Notes: generated by a model from the sequence alone, not told the origin. Shown: positions 13,260 through 25,042, counted from the first letter of the stretch. The stretch is DNA of 64,000 bases from Polytrichum commune (GCA_950295325.1 OX485809.1:25854001-25918000), one strand, 5' to 3'. Numbers and translations: made by a program.

Positions 13260-14526
13260 CGGTATTTGCGGCGGTATATGCGGGATATGCTATGTCCTGT
13301 ACCTGTGAGGAATACGGTTGGCGAACAGGAGGGTGGCTTGAGTGCGCTCCGACGACTCTCTAGAGCGCACACCTCCCGTCAGCTGCAGAAAAGAGCTCTC
13401 CCGTGGGGGGAAAAGCTTTAAGTACCTCCCCCGGTGGTTCAAAATCTCTTGGATGCTCTTTAAAAAGCGGATTCCCGCCCCCTACCTAGACCTACCAATA
13501 TGCCATTCCCGCCATGACCAATTATATAAATAGCATTTTGTATGCAACATGTATTGCATGCACGCACATTATATTGGAAAAAAATGTAAATCGGTCGCAC
13601 ACCTTAGATGTAACCAAGGTCTGCACCACCAAATCTATATATATATATATATATACATATATATGTTTCATGATATTTAAATATTATGAATTTTGACATA
13701 GAAGATTAAATGATTTGCAACCAAGGTGTGAAGTCCAAGTTAATTAACAATTCGTATCTAATACAATAATGGTATATTTGGTAATTGGAGTCATTTAGTT
13801 GATTTTGAGAATATTTAAGAACGCACTTTAAATTTCAAATATGGACTTGTAATTACAAACTAAAACTTCCATACGTATAGTTTCCAAATCGGATACACCT
13901 TATATTAGACATAAAGGCATTGAAGGGAACGAAATTATAAAACATAGTTACATGAAAATATTTGCACATGAAATGAGAAATAGACCCCAAAGGAAGGGAA
14001 CATACCGAGAATTAATGGAACTTGAATCAATTCAATGGAAATACCATCCATAACTCTTCTTAACCTTGATATATAAAAGAAACTAAATATAGAAACTAAA
14101 TATAGAAACTAAATTTATATCACTCAATAAGGTGGGAGTGGGACTCATGGACCCATGAACAGAAAATCATTGACGCATGAATTAAGGGCCTAAGACATGC
14201 AAGTTATAATAATATTAAGTATGGATTGTGTGAACAAATTGTATAATAACTATTAAGTTATTATTTCATCAAAACTCTTAAGTTTCAAGTTTTATTAATC
14301 ACATAAACCAAATTTTTGTCTCAATTCAATTAATTTAGAATCTCCAAATGACAATCGGCATGATTCTCAATTATTACGATTGATATGAATCGAATAAAGC
14401 AATTTCCAATCCATCGAACATCGGTAGATCATTTTGACATGCCCATAGATCACAACATGGCCACATACAAGACTACCATGTAAGATACAAAGATGCAGGG
14501 ATGTAGAGTTTAGGGTTGGTGATAGT
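13260..14526. other. Gene-free stretch with a TA microsatellite
   Basis: A GC-richer segment to about 13500 is followed by AT-rich sequence with (TA)n at 13637-13663. No gene or RNA is recognisable. Confidence 0.4.
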
Positions 14527-14563
14527 GTTTAGGGTTTAAGGTTTAGGGTTTAGGGTTTAGTGT
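14527..14563 (+). repeat. Short interstitial telomere-type repeats
   Basis: Several tandem or near-tandem TTTAGGG units (the plant telomere motif) with one TTTAAGG variant. Too short to be a telomere; probably replication or repair debris within the mobile element. Confidence 0.7.
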
Positions 14564-14944
14564 ATTCGACCACGTGGCTGCAATGCACAAGTTCAATCTA
14601 AAATGTCCTCAGATGAATGACGATAAACAAAATTCAAGCATGTTTACTAAGTTATTGAAGTTAATGTGATAGACGCATCCATTACATATAGGGTTTACAA
14701 ATCATGAATTTAATGTGAACTCATTACTTATACATTCAAGTCGTTATAAGTGTTACATATTGTAGAATGTTTCATTCAATTAATACTTAAGTTGAATTAT
14801 ATATACTATCGTTTATGTTTTTTTTGTATTAAACCTTAGGGTCCTATTTTTAAAAACAATTAGTGTTAATTCTATAAATGTTCATGGTTTAGGGTTTTAG
14901 TTGTACAAGTGTTACTTATACATTTTGTATGGTTTTTCTTTTTT

Positions 14945-16200
14945 AAACCCCCCCACCGAAGGCTGATTTTTCACAAAGGTTTTGCCCGTCCACGTCCAAA
15001 AACCTTGAATTGAAAGGCAAAAAAAATTGCAACCCGTCCCAAAACCGGTAATTATTTCTAAACCAACCCGTCCATGGAAAGGTTAAAGAAAAAACAACCC
15101 GTCCCAAAACAGGTAATTTCTAAACCAACCCGTCCATGGAAAGGTTAAAGAAAAAACAACCCGTCCCAAAACAGGGAATTTCTAAACCAACCCGTCCATG
15201 AAAAGGTTAAAGAGAAAAACCAATTAATAAAGATAAACCGAAAGATGTTGGCATGTGATTGGTTGCACTTGGAAACAATAGGATCTTGCTTCAATGCCAT
15301 CAATACTATGTCTTTTTGCTAATTTCAGCTGCCACCACCAGCATTCCCTCCACGACATTGCCCCCCCCCCCAATTTTTTCCATTTGAGTTTTGAAGCTCT
15401 TCCCATCGAGCAGGTATTGAAGCTCTTCCCATTAACAAATATGAGTTAGTTAGGTATCTCTTACACACATTCTTTCTATATCTTTTGGGCATGAGGGATT
15501 ATGAGGTTTTGGGTGAAGGATTTGATTTTTTTTTTTGGAACAAGAACTGGTAGGCTTCGCGGTCGAGGAGATTCAACCTACCTTTTTTGTCATGCACTGC
15601 AATATGTGAGAGGGGTTTTCCTAAACAAAACCTAATCAAAAATCATCTACGTACTAGTTTGAAGTTAGAAACTTTGATGCGCATTTCATGTGCAAATATT
15701 CCAATTGAAAACATAAATTGGAATGCAGTGATGCTTGTTTGGAGAAACATGAAGGATAGGAGAATTCATCCACTTCTTTGAAGGGTAAGTAGGTATTTAT
15801 TTTAAATTTTTTGATCATATTCATATATAATGATTCTTATTCAATTGCTAAGTGTACCTTCAATTATAATCTTTGACATTATGTTAAAAAGGTTCTAAAT
15901 TTTGTGGTTGATGAATTAATGTATGCAGGTGAATCATGCACTTCAATTTGATATTTTGATTGGGTATTAGTGCTTTGATTGCATTATGCTTATATTCACA
16001 TGTCATATATGACATAATGATATTTATACCATTTATGTTTTTGAGACAAAAATTATAAAAACATTATTTTTAGAACCCGTCCAAAATAAATTTGAAATGT
16101 CCAAAAACCGATTCATTTTCTAAGAACCCGTCCACTGGAAATGATTTTTTTTAATGAACATGTCCCTAGACATGTTAGGGACCTTGTGAAAAATCATCAC
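14945..16200 (+). mobile_element. hAT-type transposon remnant
   Basis: An open frame at 15587-15781 reads CERGFPKQNLIKNHLRTSLK and later NIDWNAV-like NINWNAVMLVWRNM, resembling the C-terminal dimerisation region of hAT-type transposases (zinc-finger-862 group). This is recognition by eye. The segment is bounded by inverted copies of TGATTTTTCACAA(A)GGT near 14968 and 16170, which may be its degraded ends. Between the left end and the frame is a tandem repeat. The rest of the transposase is missing, so this is a small nested relic inside the larger element. Confidence 0.5.
15020..15212 (+). repeat. ~62-bp tandem repeat, three copies
   Basis: AACCCGTCCATGGAAAGGTT recurs at 15064, 15127 and 15189, alternating with CAACCCGTCCCAAAACAGG. 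AACCCGTCC also appears singly near 16075 and 16125, close to the other side of the hAT relic. Confidence 0.75.
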
Positions 16201-16201
16201 T

Positions 16202-16400
16202 GCCCCTACCCCCCTTCATCTACCCATATCTACCCATCCCATCCCATCCCCACCCATGTCCCCTCCCCCCATCCCATCCCACCCATCCCCCTCACACCCT
16301 CCCATCCCCACCCATCTCCCCTCCCCATCCCCACCCATCCCCCTCTCCTCATCCCTTCCCATCTCCCATGCTCATCCCTTCCCATCCCATCCATGTTAAG
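16202..16400 (+). repeat. C-rich low-complexity tract
   Basis: Imperfect CATCCCATCCC-type repeats. Open frames on both strands here are artefacts of composition. Downstream, 16400-17238 has no repeat and may hold the promoter and 5' untranslated exons of the plus-strand gene, but I see no decisive signal. Confidence 0.7.
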
Positions 16401-17838
16401 CGCGGTCCAGTGGAGGGATGCCACATGGCAACCGCAGGGAAACCCTAGCGGTGCTGGCTACCTCCCCGCGCCCCTCCTCCTCATTCTCATTCCCAGCAGA
16501 GAGAGGAGGAGCGAAGTAGAGCGGAGCGAAGCTCTGGCGAAATTTAGAATGCTTTAGTTTATGTGTTTTTTTCGCATCTTAGGAGTCGCATATTTCTCTT
16601 CAGTTTGGAATGAATCTGATTAGAGAGCTTCAGAGTTGTGCGCATCAGGAGTAGAGAGCTTGTGAGCTTGTGAGCTTGTGCAGGTTGCAAGCTTTCTTTT
16701 TTTTGTTGTTTTTGTGAGCTTCATAGTTGCAAGTTCGGAGAAGACAGCTTGCTAGGTGACAACTTGAAGTTTGTAGGCTTCAGAGTTGCAAGCTGTGTTT
16801 TAGTGGTTGTTTTTGTGAGCTTGATAGTTGCAAGCTTGGAAGAAGGAAGCTTGATGGTTGCAAGATTGCAATTTCAGTGCACATGAGTAGTTGCTAGGGT
16901 TTAGGTCTCATTCAATTGCATACAAGGAGTGTTCCAAAATTTTCAGCAAGAAGAAACAAGGTCAAGCACATTGCAATGTGAGTGAAGTAATCCTTCTAAA
17001 CTCGCTTCCCAAACATTCTGAATTTCTGCATTGTTGAATTCCATGGGTTTTGTTTGTATTGTCAACTTCTTTAGCATGAGATCTGGCATGTTGTGTATGC
17101 TTTATGAATTCTGCACTGATTTGGTTTGAGTATCCTGGTTCTGATCCAGTGTTGCAGGCACGAACGCAAGCATTCTTCAGAGCTGAAGTGTATATGTATA
17201 CGTATACGTACATGTACGGACAGAACGCTCTCAAGAAGTTCACATTTACGAACGAGCGTTCGTAAATGTGAACACAACCTGCAAACCAGAGATGTTGTGA
17301 CCCCTCCCAGTCCATATGTTTACGAACGCACGTTCGTAAACACGCAACCCATCCTCTTTTCATGTGTTTACGAACGCGCGTTCGTAAACACGCACCCCTA
17401 AACCCCTAAACCCTTAAATTTTACGAACGCACGTTCGTAAACAAGGAATACATAATAGTCTGAGTATTTACGAACGCACGTTCGTAAGCACATAATCCCT
17501 GCCCATACCTCATTATACGAACAAGAGTTCGTAAATGACTGCCTTGTGCCCATCAAAAGATTTACGAACGTGCGTTCGTAAACACATGTTGAACAAATTG
17601 AAGATATAAATCAGTATAAGTCACAACAAAACAAAATAATATAAACACATTGGTATTTAAAACACGCAAACATCTAAAGCCAAAAGAACAGCCTCTCAAA
17701 CAGAACACATTTACGAACGTACGTTCGTAAATATCTCAACAACTATTGTTCAAAATATTTGAAAATTATAGAACTCTGTCTGCTAAATACGAACGCTCGC
17801 TCGTAAATACGATCCTGACTACCTATGTTGTTTTGCAG

Positions 17839-20800
17839 ATGGCCATCCCTAACAAAAGCGCGATAGAGATGTTCGAACAGAAGTTGGAGAGTGTCCCAGA
17901 GTCAGTGACCGACGACAATGGGAATGACAATTATGTCCCACAGGAGGACTTCATGAAAGAGTGGACGGCGCTTCCAGAGATGTTAGAGGATGGAACATTC
18001 ATCCTCCGCTTCGTCTACCAGCTCAATACCAACGACGATGAACCAGAGCAGTGGGTGCAGATGGCAACATGGGAGATAGATTCCGTGGAGGCACAGGGCA
18101 ATTACGTAATCCTCAACATGAAGTACAACAATGACCACATCAACGTGTTGCTGGACTACTTGGCATACACCTTCTCCCACAACTACGTGCAGATGCATGC
18201 TAAAGAGGAGGGAAAGCGTTTCGACCTGCCAAAACTCTTCACAAGATATAGCCTAAGTCAACATTGGACAGCAAGGAAATTGACCGCTTTGTGCTTGAAC
18301 ATCTCCAAGACCAACAGTGTTGTGTTGGAGGCCAACAAGAAGAAGAAGAGTCCCAAGAAACCAACGCAATCCGGTGCAGGCGGATCCAGAAGTGCTCCGC
18401 GGCCTGTTCCCACTGCAAGCAGATTGACCGAAGGTACGAGCAGACATTCCACTCCTTCGAAGAGAACGAGGGACGACATGGAGAAGTCTGGCGTAACTGA
18501 GGGCGCAGAGGTCAGTTCCCCGCCAGTCATGCCGGCTCCGTTGCAGAAAGGAGAGGTACCGGACGGTGCGAAGGCCACGCGCATCCTTTGAGATTTTAAC
18601 AGTTACTCGAAGGACTGCTGGCCAATGGGTCGATTCTTCACATTCAACGTCGACTGCTTCAAATGTGAAAAATCTCCAAACAAGTGGGTAGTGAGGTCAC
18701 GGGAGACCGGGGGTGTGAAGTGGCAGTTGAATAACCTCTACAACAACGTCAAGTGGGACATGCAAACAGTTTGTGTGATGCCAAAGGGCTTCACTACCCG
18801 TCCCACGGAGAGGGATTGGCCACGAATCCTCAACGGAGATTTCTGGATCATCGACGGACAGCACAGCTTGGAGGCTGCTAAGATTGTTCTGAATGACGAC
18901 GCCTTCCAGCACGAGCTGAAGGGCGACTTGCGCTATTGGAAGTCGTTTCTGGTGTGGTCAGACGACTGGGAGAAGCTCCGCAAAATATCAACGTATTTGA
19001 ATAGCGGAAACAAGATGAAAGCTTTTGAGGCGTCCTGGGCTGCGAATATTGTTGCTGCAAGAGACGTCTGGGTGGCACACGGTAGCCCCCCTAAGGAGAG
19101 GGAGAACGCCAAGAAACCTTCTCCACAGTGGAAGGTAAGTTTACGAACGTGCGTTCGTAAACATCATCTCAATATTTCCTTTCTTGTTTGCATTTTATGA
19201 ACGTGCGTTCGTAAACATCAGCTCAATATTTCCTTTCTTGTTTGCATTTTACGAACGTGCGTTCGTATTTTACTCTTGACTGACATCCATTTTAATATGC
19301 AGGCGTTCTGCGACGCTATGGTGGACAAATTCTCCTCCATCGACATGAAGTCTACTTCAACCAAGTCGGTGCTGGAGTTGAAAGGTGAGCTCAGGCTCAT
19401 ATGTTGTACAACAGACACCTGGGATTTATGGACCCAGTTTTTTGACGCTCACACGTCGGGAGATTTAACCAACCCCGACACGGAGGAGAAGTACAATGCC
19501 GTTGAGAACTTCGAGTGCCCCCCGTTGCTCAGGGAGTTCTTCAGACCCCTCCAAGGGCTGACAGAATCGGAGTTGAAGCGATGCGCCGTGCACGCTCTAA
19601 TGAAAACAGAGGGAAGGAAACTTCCCTATCCAAAAATATTTTTGAAGAGACCCAAGCACAAGCCCGGGACGTACTCCATCAAGGAGTGGTGCGAGCATCG
19701 AAAGCTGAAGACAGCAGCAATGAGGGAATTGAGCGCACTGGCACCTCAATACCAAATCTTCGACGTCGACGGCGACGTGAAGTGGAATCACTGGAAGGTG
19801 TTCAAGCAAGCCTTTAATATTAGAGGCCCCTCAATGCGAAGTCTGGTCAGGGAGCACGCCGCATCTTTGAAACTGAAGGGCAACAAACGGACTAAGAAGT
19901 CCGAGACGGATGCCCAGGAGGTGGGCTTTTATAAAAAAAAATTGGAGAGGAAGAGGACAGCAACATTCGAAGGAGTGGCAAGGTTTTGCACTGTCACCAC
20001 CGGCCTGGAGAGGACCACATTCTCTAAGTGGGACGGTAGCTTCACCAGGGCGGATGTTAGGGAGGACCGACGGGGATGCCCATTTGCCTTGATCGATTTC
20101 AGGAGCATCCCGGGTGCGTCGAGCCGCGGGACAAAGGACCTGCCATTCTACAACCCATTCATGGCCAAGTTCATGGAGTACAAATCTCCTGCCATGAGGG
20201 AGCCCCACGTTTGGCTATGGATTGTCGAGCACGAGAGGCTGTCGGAAATTCTGGAACTGTACGAGAAGACCATCAAGTTCGAGTACAGTATTTACCACAG
20301 CACCTATGTTCCCGCCAAGATAGAAGGGATCGTTGTAATCAACGAGGCCAGGGGAAACAAGCAGGTGGGAGCAGTCAGCCTCGTCTTCCTGACCTTCAAC
20401 CAACTAAGGGATGGGAGGGTCCCTATCAAGGCTAGCAATGTATTCAAGAAGATATACAACATCCCGCACCCACCTCCCAAAGATCTATTCCAGGAGACGT
20501 TATTTACTGTCATTCCCGCAATTGAACTCAGGCTGGAATTCTACATATCCATTCTCCAGAGTTTGACAACCCATGGAGAGACGGTGTACAGCATATACAG
20601 GGGCAGCAAGTTTTTGTACGCGGCCATGGTAAGCCCACTCTCATTTGTTTACGAACGTTCGTTCGTAATGTTCATTGGTCTATTAGTCTTAGTAATACTA
20701 GTTATCATACTAAGCTTGACATTTACGAACGCACGTTCGTAAAGACCAAGGTCTGCACCTGAAATAATAGGTTAGACATGAAGTCATTGGGATTGCTGAC

Positions 20801-22414
20801 TTTTACGAACGCACGTTCATATTTGCTGACATGTTCTAGTTTATGCTACAGATGCTTGGCTTGGTCGTCAATTCCTATCTGGACGCAACCGACGAAAAGG
20901 AGTACAAGCGTCACAGGGCAAAGGCGTCAATGATGGACCTGGGTGACATGAGTGGCCCCAGGACAGACTTCAGCTTGCCATCGGAGGGGGGAACGCCGGT
21001 AATTGACACGGATGATGACGAGCCCACCCCCTCAGCTAACCTTGAAGCGATCATCCAGTCGTTGGATGTCACTCCTCTGCTGTTATTGCCGCCATCAAGA
21101 CAGCCTTCAGACCCCCATGGGACTCCTAGGGGCTACACCGGGTCGTCTGCTGGGGCAACCCAAGATGTCGCCCCCGCAAGAGTATCTGGACTGGATCCCT
21201 TCGGCACACCTGGGGGATGCTCGACGTCGGGGTCTCCCAGGACCTCCTCGGTGCCAAAGATGGAGACACTCGACCTCCTCGACCAACGGTCGCGTCCATC
21301 CTTGGACCTCTTCAGGAACACGAGGAGGAGGATGAAAAAGACGCCCTACGTGGAGCTGCCGCCAGGGGCAATTATCGATGTGTCCGACGAGGACGAGGGG
21401 GACATGGACATCATGTCCGAGCTAGGGGTGGAGTACGACATGAACAAGCGGGTGAAGGAGGAATCCCTCACAGTTGCCGAGCTCAACTCCAAGCTGGAGA
21501 AGAAGATGAAGGAGGAAATGGCGGCAGCGCAGGAGGAGAGCGCCAGACAAATGGCGAGGCTGGAGAAGGAGCTCAGGGATTCCGCCGCAAAGACAGACGC
21601 CATCTTTGAGATGCTGAGAAGCATGCAGAGCATGTCTGCTCCGGTGCAACAGCCCTACCCCTATCCCCCTGTAGGACACCCCTCACAGTCCTCTTCGCCA
21701 GGAATGTACCAAGCAGGGCCATCCCACCCCCGAGCGCATCCAACACCGGCTGGAAGTCCTTTTCCACCTGAACTGGCAACAACGGCAGCGCCTTCGCACG
21801 ATGCGGTCTCTGCGGCGATAAGAGAGGACGAAGATTTACGAACACGCGTTCGTGAATCTTCAGGTGCGGCAGTCCTCACCCCTCCCCCATCAAGGGTAGG
21901 ACTGCCCTCAACTGCAGACAGGGTAGTTGCTAGGAGGGGCGATGACACTACGGAACACACTGACATGCTCATTGTGGAGGACACGCAGGGGAGCCCCAAT
22001 GATGCGGCATGTATCGCGTGCATGGATGTGGAGAGCCTTGAGCATTGTCATCATCCTTCCGCGCGGATGGAGGATGTCCGCATGGAGACTCTCGACCTGG
22101 GTGGGGACGAAGACGAAGCGGATCTCATCGAACAGACCCAGGCGTCCCAGGCTGGCCATGCACCAGAGGCCATGGAGGCAGAGGCAGCTGCTCCGATGGA
22201 GGTTACGAACGCGCGTTCGTTAATCGAAGAGGAGGGAACTGCTCGGTCCAGCGCCGCTGCCCCTCCCCCCGATAACGAGGTAACTCATCTCTGAGAATAA
22301 CTTTCATTTTACGAACGCGCGTTCGTAACCAACTAACCCCCTCGTTTGTTATTGGCGCTTCATGTCCAGTGGCATCAGGAGGCCCGCGCGAGCCTTTTCT
22401 GCGTGACACCCTAG
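17839..22414 (+). pseudogene. ParB-like / degenerate permuted methyltransferase-like protein
   Basis: Start chosen at the ATG at 17839, directly after an acceptor TTTTGCAG. Exon 1, 17839-19134, carries a basic linker (NKKKKSPKK) and, near residue 339, FWIIDGQHSLEAA, the DGxH signature of ParB/sulfiredoxin-like folds. Intron 19135-19302; exon 2, 19303-20628; intron 20629-20851; exon 3, 20852-22279; possible last exon 22370-22414. All junctions are phase 0. Exon 2 has PFALIDFRSIPG and, at its end, ETVYSIYRGSKFLYAAM continuing MLGLVVNSYLD. I read these as eroded catalytic motif IV and SAM-binding motif I in permuted order, as in beta-class DNA methyltransferases; this is inference. Exon 3 has an acidic patch and a coiled coil (LNSKLEKKMKEEMAAAQEES). 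A TGA at 18589-18591 breaks exon 1, with frame and composition continuing after it. Palindromes fill both introns. Confidence 0.6.
19135..19302 (+). other. Intron 1 of the ParB-like gene, with a 57-bp tandem duplication
   Basis: GT-AG intron of 168 nt. Three palindromes of family 1 sit in it because a ~57-bp unit (palindrome plus CTCAATATTTCCTTTCTTG) is repeated twice and followed by a third palindrome. Confidence 0.75.
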
Positions 22415-22894
22415 GCCTGCCAGTTTTGTAGGACAATTTTGTAGGACACGGAAATTGTGATAGATTATCACGTGAGACATTTGTAAATATTCAACGGATT
22501 TAATATATGAGCAGTTTATCTCTGCATCGGATTTTCCCAATTTTGTGCATCGTCTATTCAATCCCTGTGTTGTGAATGGTCTGGCGTCTCTATAAACTCT
22601 TGCATGCCCCTTCCTCAATCACAAACGCTCGTTCGTAAATGTGTGCGACCCAGTGTCCACCTCCTTCACGAACGAGCGTTCGTAGATTATGCCTGTAATC
22701 TCACTCACTCACGAACGTTCGTAAATGACGCGCGCCGCCACCCGCAGCCCTCATTCACGAACGCGCGTTCGGAAGTGTGCCTCTGAGCGCATTCGCATTG
22801 CACTCTAAACCCTCGCTCCCTCGTCATTCCCTTAATGCAATTTTAATTTATTTATTGGACCATATCATTGAACTAGTTAAATTGTTAATCACAG
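22415..22894 (+). other. Spacer with degenerate palindromes upstream of the FCP1-like exon
   Basis: Four family-1 palindromes at about 22620-22765, all with the outer TTT replaced by CAC- or TCA-like bases. The acceptor of the next exon is at 22893-22894. The first exon of that gene should lie here, but neither ATG at 22604 nor 22726 joins it convincingly. Confidence 0.4.
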
Positions 22895-23662
22895 GACCCC
22901 ACGAAGTTAAATCGCAACCCGTCGGCGAGTGGGCCTCAGACCCGTCACAAGCCCTTCCTGGTTCTTGACCTTAACGGGGTGTTGTGTCACACCCAACACA
23001 TCCCCAAGGTCCCCACCCGTTCCTTCCGCCAACCCGACGAGATGGACTACGACGGCCAGCTCGACACTCTGATAAACCGCAAGGCCGTCCGCACCCGTCC
23101 AGGCGTGTGGGACTTCCTTCGAGAGGTGCTCGACCTCTTTCACGTGGTCGTCTGGAGCTCCATGATCATGGAGAACACGGAGGCCATCGTCGACTTCCTC
23201 TTTCGTGGCCTCCCGAGACCATGCCTCGTCCTCGGCCAAGATGCGTGCGACGATCTAGTCGACGAGAAGGGGTTTCCCGTGCCCAAGTTCGGCGGTCGAG
23301 GAGGGGGACAACAGTTCCTCAAGGTCCTCCGGTCCAGGTTGTGGCAAGGCATCCCCATTCTCAAGGGGGTCCCCCACGGACACTGGCCGACGCCGGAGAA
23401 CACCCTCCTCGTCGACGACAGCCCAACGAAGAGCGTCCTCAATCCCCCGGGCACCGTCGTCTTCCCCGACACTTGGACCGGCGATAGGAAAGATACCTTT
23501 TTGGTCGATAAGCTAGCACCTTATCTTAGAATGCTAGTGCTCCACCCCGGGAGCATCCCTGATTTTGTTAAGTCCAACCCCATCGGCAACGCCGCGCTTA
23601 GTCCCCGCGACAATGTATATAAGAGCATCGTGCGGCTTGCAAAAATCAATAAATTGATTTGA
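22895..23662 (+). CDS. FCP1/SCP-like HAD phosphatase, 3' exon
   Basis: Open from the acceptor at 22894 to TGA at 23660-23662, about 255 codons. Near the start is FLVLDLNGVLCH, the HAD motif I in the DLNG form common in plant FCP1-like proteins: the nucleophile Asp is kept and the second acid is Asn. Then come RPGVWDFLREVLDLFHVVVW and WSSM (motif II region), a KDLR-like zone, and NTLLVDDSPTKS (motif IV). FCP1-like enzymes remove phosphate from proteins such as the RNA polymerase II tail; the Asn makes catalysis doubtful. It has no stop or shift, unlike its neighbours, and its codons are GC-richer. The upstream exon is not identified. It may be a captured host gene fragment. Confidence 0.7.
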   Translation, partial: DPTKLNRNPSASGPQTRHKPFLVLDLNGVLCHTQHIPKVPTRSFRQPDEMDYDGQLDTLINRKAVRTRPGVWDFLREVLDLFHVVVWSSMIMENTEAIVDFLFRGLPRPCLVLGQDACDDLVDEKGFPVPKFGGRGGGQQFLKVLRSRLWQGIPILKGVPHGHWPTPENTLLVDDSPTKSVLNPPGTVVFPDTWTGDRKDTFLVDKLAPYLRMLVLHPGSIPDFVKSNPIGNAALSPRDNVYKSIVRLAKINKLI

Positions 23663-23861
23663 ATTGCCACCGTGTATTTGTTTGTTTCCATGTGGATCAC
23701 ATTTCTAATTCCTTTTTTGGATGCCTTTTGGTCGTGTTTGTTGTTGTTGTTGTTGTTGTTGTTCACAGTTTGCCCCGCCTTGCGACGCCCCCCTCCTCGA
23801 TGGCCCTTTCATTCCCCGCTCGGCCCCTCCCTCCCCCTCGCGCGACGCGTCGAACTTCCGA

Positions 23862-24697
23862 ATGCCATCCCTCTACCAATTCTCGGCGGTGGACGCGGCG
23901 TCGGCCGTGGATTACTCCCGTGACGTCGGGATCGAAGACGGCGTCGTCAATAGTCCTCCCCCCAAACTCCACTTGCGCACGCGCGCACCCTCGCCCTCTC
24001 CCCTCTCCAAAGAGAAACGAACTCTCGTTCGTTTGGCTACGACGTCAAGGGAGGACGGTGTCCCTCGTCGCGGTCCGAGCCGGCGTCTCCGCATGGAAGC
24101 CCACCCACAGGAAGCCCTCCCCTCCGCCTCCGCTCCTCCCCCTGCCAACTCCTCCCACGTCGCTCGTCCCCCTTGCATTGATCCCCCCGTCAACGGCCCG
24201 AAAGCCAAGGTGCAATTTCTTTTACTCCCCTACCACATTTCCCGCCGTTGGTTTACTTGTCTCCCATGTTTACATTCCCTTGTGGCCGCGATGTTTACGA
24301 ACATACATCCCAAACCGCCGTCGTTTCCCCCACTCCGTTCAAGCCTTTGATTTAATCCCACTAAATTTGCTTTCTTTCGCAGGTGGCTACTCGCTCGATG
24401 GGTGCCCATCCCTCCTCGACGTCGTCCTTGGATAGGCTGGCACCCAAGGCCACGTCCTCCGATTCCGATCGTTGTTTGGCCGTCCGGCGAACCACGAGAC
24501 AATCTGTCTCCCAAACGCAATCGTATTCCACTCACCATACCACTTCGTACAATTCGGGAGCGCGTCCGGATAATATTATATGGAAGAACGGCACATATTC
24601 CGGGTCCGTCAACAGTAATGGTTATAGCCACGGGCTGGAGATTTTTAGGGCCATGGAGGCTGCCAAAAAAAAAAAGATGGCCGCGACAAAAAAATAG
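23862..24697 (+). CDS. Small two-exon protein of unknown function
   Basis: Exon 1, 23862-24209, starts MPSLYQFSAVDAASAVDYSR; intron 24210-24382 has GT-AG ends (AAG|GTGCAA ... TCGCAG|GTGGCT). Exon 2, 24383-24697, continues in frame and ends EAAKKKKMAATKK-stop, about 220 residues in all. The middle is rich in Ser, Pro and Arg; the C-terminus is lysine-rich. I recognise no domain. Exon 1 contains the palindrome-like AAACGAACTCTCGTTCGTTT in the frame that keeps it open. It follows the FCP1-like exon by 200 nt in the same direction and could be a separate gene or more of the same locus. Confidence 0.5.
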
Positions 24698-25042
24698 TGG
24701 GACGGACTCCCTAAACTAAAAATAGGTTCAAGGCTATTAGATATTATCTATGACTTTAGATTTTATTTCGTGTTCTCCAAGACATTGATGGTTTTTCCAT
24801 TATCCTTGTATTTCATTCCAATTGAATTAATTCAATTTCCATTCATCATCCGTATCTTGCCTTCCATTCATGCCCATTTCTCATTTCATACGCCAATATT
24901 TTCATGTATGCTTCACATTTTCGTTCAATTCCATGCTTTTATGTCTTATTATTGTTTCCAACCCTATACATTTCCGAGTTTTAGTTCGTAATTACTAGTT
25001 CTTATTTGAAATGTGCGTCCTTAAATAGTCTCAAAATCATCT
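24698..25042 (+). other. Right subterminal region, no gene seen
   Basis: AT-rich sequence between the last gene and the right terminal repeat. No subterminal repeat array is visible. Confidence 0.4.

Larger units (their letters stand above)
12129..22778. repeat. Dispersed palindrome family 1 (arm TTTACGAACG)
   Basis: I count about 37 copies between 12.06 and 22.78 kb. Each has a 10-nt arm TTTACGAACG, a 2-nt spacer (CA, CG, TG, TA, AG, TT) and the inverted arm. Many are perfect beyond the core with sequence private to the site: 17238-17273 (17-nt arms), 17364-17391 (13), 13231-13258 (13), 12452-12477 (12), 17709-17732. They lie in spacers, in both introns of the ParB/methyltransferase-like gene (19139-19268, 20648-20820) and inside its last long exon (21834, 22203). 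A related form, arm AAACGAAC with a 4-nt spacer, is at 24008-24027. I see none outside the 16.75-kb element. Confidence 0.9.

Noticed and set aside
14527-14563. Chromosome end or telomere
   Set aside because: Only a few TTTAGGG units, embedded in unrelated sequence on both sides.
16141-16557. 138-codon Pro/His/Ser-rich open frame
   Set aside because: Produced by the C-rich low-complexity tract; no start context or splice signals.
22984-23487. 167-codon Arg/Pro-rich frame overlapping the FCP1-like exon
   Set aside because: It is the shifted frame of a GC-rich exon; the FCP1-like frame has real motifs.
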